Shown here: piece after piece, positions 1-6,800 of the stretch
How positions within the stretch are numbered: the stretch's first letter is position 1
Layout: every line of letters starts with the position of its first letter
Assembly: GCA_964388665.1 (NCBI GenBank)
Contig: CAYMBJ010000110.1
Span: forward strand, 1 to 9,963
Reading direction: 5' to 3'
Source of the DNA: CALCCV01 sp964388665
Lineage (GTDB): Bacteria > Bdellovibrionota > Bdellovibrionia > Bdellovibrionales > Bdellovibrionaceae
Length of the DNA: 9,963 nucleotides
The notes under the pieces: model-generated
Database searches by the model: none
What the model saw: the letters and a program-made list of their open reading frames with translations, nothing else
What the model was told of the DNA's origin: nothing
Made by a program: the position numbers and the translations under genes

Positions 1-54
1 CAGGTGGTACACATTGGAGGAAATTCACCGGTACACTATACTGGAAATTCGACA
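1..54. mobile_element. Terminal fragment of an IS21-like insertion sequence (left contig edge)
   Basis: Bases 2-54 are the exact reverse complement of bases 9911-9963, so the same element end lies at both contig edges with its interior pointing outwards. Read from the insertion junction, the end starts TGTCGAATTTCC. It holds two copies of GAATTTCC-N6-GTGTACC, here inverted at 30-50 and 6-26, with a 24-bp period. A TG start and repeated ~20-bp transposase-binding units near the tips are known for IS21-family elements. No transposase is visible, so the family assignment is inference. The junction falls inside the gene that starts at 252. Confidence 0.7.
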
Positions 55-252
55 GGTGGAAAGCTTGGGGTCTACTTCCGCCCTATGGGGAAAATACTTA
101 AGGACAAATACCAAATAAGGCATATCGTTTTTTACAAAGAAATAATCTTGTGCAGATATCAGTTCCTTATCTTTTAAGAACTCCCGCACTTCTTCGTCTT
201 TGAAGCCACCGAAGGCTGAATCAAAAGATAAAGAAATGACTTTGATTAGCAC
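25..252 (-). CDS. DGR accessory HRDC-type protein, N-terminal fragment truncated by the IS end
   Basis: This reading frame starts with GTG at 252, preceded by a G-rich stretch (GGGGGGGCGGA) that may serve as ribosome-binding site. No ATG or GTG lies further upstream before the in-frame stop at 352-354. Residues 1-66 are native (252 down to 55); the last nine residues and the stop come from the IS terminus, so the protein is broken. The native part has the pattern SFD-x-GGF-x-DEE-x-REF-x-DKE, then FFVKNDMPYLVFVLKY. I recognise this as the N-terminal region of the small HRDC-domain proteins often encoded beside DGR reverse transcriptases; the HRDC domain itself would be on the missing part. Its place just downstream of a DGR-type variable protein supports the reading. 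Family assignment is from memory of the motif, not from a search. Confidence 0.55.
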   Translation of the reverse strand: MLIKVISLSFDSAFGGFKDEEVREFLKDKELISAQDYFFVKNDMPYLVFVLKYFPHRAEVDPKLSTCRISSIVYR

Positions 253-520
253 TCCGCCCCCCCGAAGAATCTTTTTAGTGTTGAACTGTAATCGAGATGA
301 AAAATCTACGATGTGGTTACTGGGTTTACCATTGGCTATGTTTTTTTTAAACTAACATTTTACTTCAAAAAGAAGGCACTGCCAAAGAGCTACCCCTTCT
401 CCCTACGACACTTGAACTAGGACTTTCGGCTAGTCCTAATGAAATTTAGGCGCTTGAAATTCAAAGAGTGCCCTAAACCGGATTTATATGCGGCGCATAA
501 TGATCCAAAAATTTAGCGCG
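253..520. other. Gene-free spacer with a small hairpin
   Basis: No convincing gene is present between the GTG at 252 and the hairpins starting at 521. One perfect 7-bp stem is visible: TAGGACT at 418-424 and AGTCCTA at 432-438, with a 7-base loop. It lacks a U-tract on either strand, so it is not an obvious terminator. There is a run of eight T at 341-348. I looked here for a template repeat matching the variable repeat at 661-780 and found none. Confidence 0.5.
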
Positions 521-599
521 ATTTTGGCTTCGCCAAAATGTAACTGGAGGGCTGCGGCCCGCGCTTCGCGGGGCCTACGCTTTCCTCCAGTTACATTTT
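521..599. terminator. Nested hairpins, probable bidirectional terminator or REP-like element
   Basis: A 16-bp perfect stem pairs 535-550 (AAAATGTAACTGGAGG) with 584-599. Inside it, 556-563 pairs with 567-575 around a short loop, with one bulged G. A second hairpin, 521-528 (ATTTTGGC) with 532-539, shares bases 535-539 with the large stem, so the two are mutually exclusive. The A-run and T-run on the stem ends fit a bidirectional intrinsic terminator for the operon ending at 646. DGRs also carry a hairpin just downstream of the variable repeat, but theirs are usually shorter and closer, so that role is less certain. A dispersed intergenic repeat is another option. Confidence 0.5.
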
Positions 600-645
600 A
601 GCTACGCAAGGGAATTCAAGGGAACAAGAGTAAAAGGGACAAGGG

Positions 646-3600
646 CTACTCGGCAGTCCTCACAAGGCGGAAGCCCACAAGGTCGCCGCGGCCCGCAGGC
701 CCAGCGCCGTTACGGAGAGCGGAGCGCAGGACGGAAGCACCGTTGCCCCAGCTGCCGCCACGAAAAACGCGGACAGAGCCCGATGCAGGACCCACGGGAT
801 CCGTACCGCCAGAAAGGCTCTGGCCATACCAATCCTCAAGCCATTTCCAAACATTGCCGTGAAGATCATAGATCGGCTTGCCATTATAAAAGACAGGCTT
901 CTTCAACCCGACAGGCTTCGTTTGTGAACCGGAATTCGAACTATAAACCGCATGGTCGCCTAAGCCGGCTTCACCCTTGCCATGTGCATAGTCGCTTTCA
1001 GCAACGCCGCCCAAGCGCGATACAAGCTCCCACTGAGCTTCCGATGGCCGGCTATATATTTTACCGCGCTTGTGGCCTGGGAATAGCGCTAAAAGCGTTT
1101 GCTGAACTTGGCTGTCATCCATTTTGGACAACTCGTTTAAGCCCTTTTTCCAAAGGCTGGTGTCGTCATGGGAAACCTGTTCCACAGGACGACTCTCGCC
1201 CTTGAAATTCGACGGTGAAGCCTCAAGCACGTTGTATTCTCCGCCTCGAAGATTGCGTTTTATAAGGTCCACAACTGTTCTATAAACTTCTTGCGTCACG
1301 TCCACCGACATAAACTCAAAAGGCTTGGAAACCGTGGTCAGGACTTTTGCGTCCCCATCACCCATCATAAATGAACTTGGTTCAATCCGCACAAAATCAA
1401 CGATGGGCGTCCCGTCAGGATACTCCCTCGTTTTTTCATTCACGTTTCGCTCTTTGATCTGAAAGCGCCGCCCTCTTGTATCGGGCCGCACCTGTTCTAT
1501 GGCGTCTGCAAGCTCAGTTCTTCCGCTCAAGCGCAGCTGTTCGATTTCCGTAAAACCACGGGCATTCTTCGCATTGAAATCAAACTCTGGATTTGAAACT
1601 AACCAATCGATAATTTTATTCTGCTTATAGTAAGCCGCCAGTTGCAGCATCGACACTTGGCTTACGTTCTTGTGATTGATTTCAAAAAAACTTGAATCCA
1701 CCAAGGCTTCAAGCCTTTTGACTTCGCCCTTCTCGATGGCATCACTCCACTTTTTATTCAATTCAACTGCGAACTTCCTTTTTCTGGCGTCAGAAGATTT
1801 GTGCCAGCCCCTGATTTCAGCCGTTACGATTTTAAGTTCCTGTGCAGACAAATCTCTTTTAAAGTTCAAATGATTCTCGAAATTTTCAACATTGAGCAGT
1901 ATTTCAAACACGGCTTCCTTGCGAAGATCGAAGCTGCCACGGCCTTGGCTTAGGCTTTCCAAATATTGAATGAATGTGCGGTTTTTAAGAAGACCAACCG
2001 TATCCACAGTCTTAAGAATCGGGCCGACTGTTTTCACATACTTCAAAATGTCGGCCTCTTTCGAGCTTTGCGCCATCTGCGCCACGCGACCATAAATGTT
2101 TTTAACCACCGACGCCATCACGTCTTCGGAAATCAGTTTTGAAACGCTGGAGTTTTGAAAAGCACTCAATATTTGAACAAGCCTGTTATGATCGCTTTCC
2201 GATCTTGAGTTGAGAAGTCGTTCCAACTCATCGGTGATACGGGCGGCGTTGAGTCGTCTTTTTAATTTTTCAAGAAGTCCTAAGTCCGATTTATCAACCT
2301 GAACTTCTTGATTGGTCTCAGCCAAGCGCATGAGGTCATCCAAGCCGAAGTTCAGAGACTCCTGAATGATCTTCAAAGCCTTCTTGTTTTTAAACACGAT
2401 GTATTCTCCATTGGCGGTGAAATCCGTTCCTTCGCGGGCAAGGGGATCTACTGTAAACCGGATGGTAAGTCCCGTTCCTCTCGCGCCAACCTTGCCTAGC
2501 CTTGTGTAGAAACCATCTCCATAAGCAGCGGCTTCGCCCACGGAATTCTGTCGAGAAATCAAAACATTCGGCTCACCACTGTGCGCTCTGGTGATCGACT
2601 CATAGGCTAAAAAGCTATTGGTCTCATGGGCCACGACTTGAATGTTCAGCTCTCTAGCTGTTTTGCCACGACCTTCGCCGACAGTTTTCGATCTAAGTGG
2701 CTCTCGGTTCAACCACCAAGCGAAGTTACCTTGCTCACTTGGATTTCCCATTTTAATCAGTTTTTGACGAAGCCCCAACTCATCGAGCTTATTGATCGCA
2801 TATTCAAGATTCACAGCGTGGATAATCAGTTTCTTCGCCGTGTCCTGCATCCGTCTTTGAGCAGCACTATTGGTAACCGTCGAAGGATTAAATTGGCTCA
2901 CGATCTCTTTCATTTGCCTGAAATCAGAGTCAGAGAAATTAAGCTCGTATTGGAATGCCTTCACCAAAAGGCGAAGCACGGATAAAATCTCCGGGTTCTC
3001 GCCGGCCTTCGCTCTTGATGTCGTGAAATGGCGATCACTTCTGAAGTAGCTAATTTGATTGTTGAGCGTGTCCTCTAAAAAGACGCTGCCGGCCTGGTCC
3101 CAATGTCGCAAATCACGAACAACAGGATCCTTGCTCAAAGTGACTTCAACCATACCGACGGAGTTGGAATCTGTATTTTGATTGTTGAAATCCGCATCGT
3201 TCAAAAGAGCTTCTTTAAAACCTGGCTGGCCGGGAGTGCCCATTCGATGTCTAAGAGTTCGCACTTCCCATTTGTTGGCTTTGGAACCTAAAAAGTGGGG
3301 GAATCTTTGAGCGATTGTATTCTGGAATTGCCGTGCGACATCAACCGTCGCGTCGACGACGATATCCAAATCCTGTGTGCTGCGAAAAATATTTGTGAAG
3401 TCAAAATCAAATCGGTCCTTCTGAAGATCCATGATGCCTTTGGCTCTCGCTAAATCCCACTTCACATAGTGAAGAAAGCTCGACGCCGTTCCGCCGAAAA
3501 GCCAAACTCTGAGTCCCATCTTTTGAGCTGTTTCACGAATATACTGAAACTCAGGAACTTGAATTATCTTACTTGAAACATGCGCGAAGAGTTCCTTTTC

Positions 3601-3807
3601 ACTAACGCCACTCTGCGAGGTTTTGGCAAGTCTGGGCCTTTCAACTTCACGGCCAATCCGCACATCACGACCGCTTAAGAGGTCGGCACAGCGATTCGAA
3701 AGTGCGGTAGCACCAAAGGCATCGATTGTGAAAGTCAGTAAGATGAAGGCCGACAACAAGGCTTGGGGGCTCATCATTTTTCTTATTGATTTGTTATTTT
3801 CTACCAT
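646..3807 (-). CDS. Exported multidomain DGR target protein (NTase-like, ART-like, ankyrin-like, FGE/CLec variable domain)
   Basis: This 1053-residue protein starts at ATG 3807, with a GGGGG ribosome-binding tract 6 bases upstream and 15 bases after the stop of the AAA+ gene, so the two are probably one operon. Residues 1-33 look like a signal peptide (hydrophobic core 17-30, AFGA cleavage region), followed by NRCADLLSG at 38-46. Residues 100-152 carry GGTASS and DLDIVVD, a nucleotidyltransferase-type pattern. Residues 394-480 resemble an ADP-ribosyltransferase, with possible triad H394, Y434 (GDGFYT) and E468 (GEYIVF). Residues 691-770 look like ankyrin repeats. Residues 800-1050 are an FGE-sulfatase/C-type-lectin-fold domain with LHGNVWKWLEDWY, RGGSW at 1016-1020 and GFRLV at 1045-1049. 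In DGR targets this fold displays the diversified residues. Formylglycine-generating or EgtB-like enzymes share the fold, but the A-depleted 3' end favours a DGR target. The NTase and ART calls rest on motifs only. Confidence 0.75.
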   Translation of the reverse strand: MVENNKSIRKMMSPQALLSAFILLTFTIDAFGATALSNRCADLLSGRDVRIGREVERPRLAKTSQSGVSEKELFAHVSSKIIQVPEFQYIRETAQKMGLRVWLFGGTASSFLHYVKWDLARAKGIMDLQKDRFDFDFTNIFRSTQDLDIVVDATVDVARQFQNTIAQRFPHFLGSKANKWEVRTLRHRMGTPGQPGFKEALLNDADFNNQNTDSNSVGMVEVTLSKDPVVRDLRHWDQAGSVFLEDTLNNQISYFRSDRHFTTSRAKAGENPEILSVLRLLVKAFQYELNFSDSDFRQMKEIVSQFNPSTVTNSAAQRRMQDTAKKLIIHAVNLEYAINKLDELGLRQKLIKMGNPSEQGNFAWWLNREPLRSKTVGEGRGKTARELNIQVVAHETNSFLAYESITRAHSGEPNVLISRQNSVGEAAAYGDGFYTRLGKVGARGTGLTIRFTVDPLAREGTDFTANGEYIVFKNKKALKIIQESLNFGLDDLMRLAETNQEVQVDKSDLGLLEKLKRRLNAARITDELERLLNSRSESDHNRLVQILSAFQNSSVSKLISEDVMASVVKNIYGRVAQMAQSSKEADILKYVKTVGPILKTVDTVGLLKNRTFIQYLESLSQGRGSFDLRKEAVFEILLNVENFENHLNFKRDLSAQELKIVTAEIRGWHKSSDARKRKFAVELNKKWSDAIEKGEVKRLEALVDSSFFEINHKNVSQVSMLQLAAYYKQNKIIDWLVSNPEFDFNAKNARGFTEIEQLRLSGRTELADAIEQVRPDTRGRRFQIKERNVNEKTREYPDGTPIVDFVRIEPSSFMMGDGDAKVLTTVSKPFEFMSVDVTQEVYRTVVDLIKRNLRGGEYNVLEASPSNFKGESRPVEQVSHDDTSLWKKGLNELSKMDDSQVQQTLLALFPGHKRGKIYSRPSEAQWELVSRLGGVAESDYAHGKGEAGLGDHAVYSSNSGSQTKPVGLKKPVFYNGKPIYDLHGNVWKWLEDWYGQSLSGGTDPVGPASGSVRVFRGGSWGNGASVLRSALRNGAGPAGRGDLVGFRLVRTAE
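661..780 (-). repeat. Putative DGR variable repeat (VR) at the 3' end of the target gene
   Basis: On the coding strand only 6 of these 120 bases are A, against 24 of 120 in the next 120 bases upstream in the gene (781-900). DGR reverse transcription turns template A into random bases, so variable repeats lose A. Between RGGSW and GFRLV, the positions that are Asn in typical templates read GGC, AAC, GGT, TCC, GTC, CTC, AAC, GGC, GCT, GGG, GCG, GGC, GGC and GAC. Twelve of these 14 keep a C or T third base, as expected from AAC/AAT template codons. The invariant frame RGGSW...R..R...P...R....GFRLV is retained. Bases 661-684 would be the region of the initiation-of-mutagenic-homing sequence. The template repeat is not in the window, so the exact limits are approximate. 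Confidence 0.7.
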
Positions 3808-3822
3808 TTGAATCCCCCACCC

Positions 3823-6800
3823 TTAAAGTTTTCCTGATAACAAATCAGCACATCGATTTGCACCACCACGAGGCCGAACGAGTCGATCTGTGCCCTCACG
3901 TTTCATCCACTTGAAAAGTCCTGGTGTTTGTTTGAGTTGTGATTCAATCTGCGTGAACCGACCACCTGTCATTTGCCCTTTGGCGTAAAGCTCTCCAACA
4001 ACAGCGCGGACAAAACTCCATTTCTCTTGCAAAACATTTTCAGCGAGTGTTTGAGATTCACTAAAAATTCGATCCATTTCTTTTTGAAATTGTCTGGCCT
4101 TAGCTCCGCTTAGGCGAGGCTTACCTTTCTCATCGACCTGCACTGAGGCCATGTTTTCGCCTAGTCCCCAATCCAAGACGTACCTAGTCGCAAGAGACCG
4201 TGCTTTTTCAAGGTCGTTCGCCCAACCCGCGCTCGGCTGAAACCCCGCGAGTTTTTCGGCGGTCTGTCCAGCAAGAAGTTTTGCCATTTCTACGATGACT
4301 TTTTGCTCTGTTGGCGACTGCGCTCGGCCCGTGATCTCCTCATAACGGGCATAACCCAAATAATTGTCCTGGCCGACGACTGTGATCATCGCCACGCGCT
4401 CGCCCGTAATAGCTGGATCATTGACGATGGCATGCCCTGCTTCGTGATAAGATGTTCTTAATACTTCTCTACGAGTTTGTAGATTCACTTTTGATGCGAA
4501 TTCCGTGGCATCCAATGTAACGCTCAAAGCATCTTTGCCTTTGAGTGATGCCTTTAATGTAACTTTTCTCTCCGGGTCAGAAGGGCGAATATAAGTTCTG
4601 TTCACTTGATTGTCTTCAATAGACAAATAAATGGTTTTTCCTTGGAGATTTTGAATGCCTCTAGCCTTAATGATCAGTTGAGTGATTGCGGATTTGACCC
4701 GGAACTCAACCAAGTTACGAATCGATCTCGCGCCCTGATCTTGAGTGAAGAACTTTTGGGAAATATCCTGGACAAAACTTTCTTCAAACTTGATGTCGAC
4801 ACCCTTTTCCTTAAACTCTCTTGTTTGCTCTATTAAAATTTTTCGAGTCACTTGATTCACTTCAGCCTTAAGGAGTGGCTTCATCAGGATGATGTCCGCC
4901 ATGCGTCCCAAGAAGGCTTCCGGCACACCGGCCTTTAATAAAAGTGCTCTGACATTGGAGGGGGATTTGTTCTTATTCCAAATCGAAACTCTTAAGTCGT
5001 CGGCTGAAATTCCCTGAAGTAGTCCTTCAAGATCGTTGCCTGTATTCAGGATGGTGTACTTCGAAAGTTCATAGGTTTTATTTGTCGCAGGTGATGTCCA
5101 TACGCCTTCTTCAAAAATAGAATAGAGTTTTTTGAAAAGAGCCTGTTTTTGCGCCGGGTCTTTCCCGCCCATATTGGAAATTTCATCAAATACAATGACG
5201 CCGCCTTGGGGGTTCTCTCTTAAAAACTGCTCAAAAATTCTTTCATCTTGTGAGCCGACGTGCCCGGCGGGAGAGCCGAAGATATTATTAAACTCCCCCT
5301 CGTAAATGATCTTGCCCATATCGAGCACGATCACTCTGGTTTCTGAACGATAAAGGGACTTGGCCAGTGCCTTAGCGGTTTCTGTTTTTCCTGTGCCCGT
5401 CGTGCCGACCGCGAAAATGCTTAAGGGTCTTTTTCCTTGAGTCGCTTGATGGGCAATGACCGCGTCTTTGATTCGACCAATCATCTCGTCTTGCCCAAAA
5501 ATTCTAGATTTTAATTCTTTATCCAGTCCGTCTAGGCGTGAGAGCAATTCTTGATCGCTTAACAAATCCTGCTTAATCACAATAGGAATGGGAAGCGTCG
5601 TTGTGCCCTGTGGTCCTTGAACATTGATGCTTGCTGTCTGACCGGCTTGAGCCAAAGAAATTCTAAGCTGATCTCCACGATTGGTATCGTTCTGAGCCAG
5701 ATAGCGATCAATAGCCGCTTCAACAAGATCGACCACTTTCTTTTCAACAGGACGAGCACCGAGACCTTTTTGATAAGAGGCTTTGGCAATTTCAGCTGGA
5801 ACATTAGGATCAAGTTCGATCTTGATCTTGAACGACGCTTCCACTTGTCGGATCACCTTCTGCGCTTTTTGAATGGCGATCAATCGTATTTTGGCAGGCA
5901 CCATTGGCTCCGCAGCAGTAAATTTGTCGATTCGAGCGAGTATCGGATCGGGGAGTCTGAATTGATCACGGCCCGTGGTCGCTTCCTTAAATACGGCCTT
6001 CAGCCGTTCTTCAGTAAGCGTGTCCATGTGGGCTTTGTATTCCGACTCTGTCCAATCTTCGATGGTTTTGGGATAAAGCGCTAAATCGCCGCGATTGGAA
6101 GTGAGGATGATCAAGTGCCGGCCCAGAATTCTCTCTTTACCATCGCCGCCCGTGGCGCGGCCCGTGTCCATGATCTCCATCATCTTTTCCCAGAAATCCG
6201 TATGGGCACGTTCGGCTTCATTGATGAGAATCACGCCACCGAACTTTCCTTTTCCTGGATCGTCCAAATAATCAAAGAGCATTCCAGCTGTTTTGTCGCT
6301 GCTCAAAACTCCGTTCGGAGCACCGAAGAACGTGTTGGTGCTCAAACTTCCTTCTTTAAATTGGTTGGCGTCGACTTCTAGGAAAGCTCCTTCAGAGCCA
6401 AATACTTTCTTGGCCAGCTCGCGGCCCAAATGGGATTTACCAACACCCGTCGGTCCCAAAGCTAAAGCGCTACGCACACCTTTTCTGTTGTTTTTGAGAA
6501 GACGAATCCACTCATCAGTGATGTCACCAACCATGCGCTCTTGTCCGATGACCTCTTCATTCAGAGTTTTAAGCAAATCCTCTTTGTATTTTTGAAGAGC
6601 ACGAACATCGAGAGGATTTACGGGGTATCCGAGCTTGGTCTGAATAAATTCGTAGACCATGCCTTCCGTGATTTCCACCGCCCGTTGTGTCCTTTGATTT
6701 CCAAGTTTTCTGGCTTCAACAGATGAAAGCGTCATCAGCATTTTAGAGGAAGCGTCTACAAGAGAGGTGTCGGGGTAAACTCGATTGGCGTTGTTCACAA

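Noticed and set aside
1..59. CAGGTGG repeated directly at 1-7 and 53-59, as a target duplication
   Set aside because: The copy at 1-7 lies inside the IS end, not on the other side of a complete element, so it cannot be a duplication of the target; probably chance.
253..645. A template repeat (TR) for the DGR in the spacer downstream of the variable gene
   Set aside because: No stretch matches the invariant parts of the variable repeat (for example the CACAAGGCGGAAGCC end at 661). If a TR exists it is outside the window.
783..1205. Open frame of 140 codons on the plus strand
   Set aside because: It is antisense to the lectin-fold part of the target gene, has low-complexity basic composition and no ribosome-binding site or recognisable motif.
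646..3807. A formylglycine-generating or EgtB-type enzyme
   Set aside because: The C-terminal fold is shared, but the A-depleted 3' end and the large unrelated N-terminal domains fit a DGR target better. Catalytic cysteines of FGE are not evident in the C-terminal domain.
5617..6084. Open frame of 155 codons on the plus strand
   Set aside because: It lies opposite the AAA2-AAA3 linker of a clearly coding gene and shows no domain.
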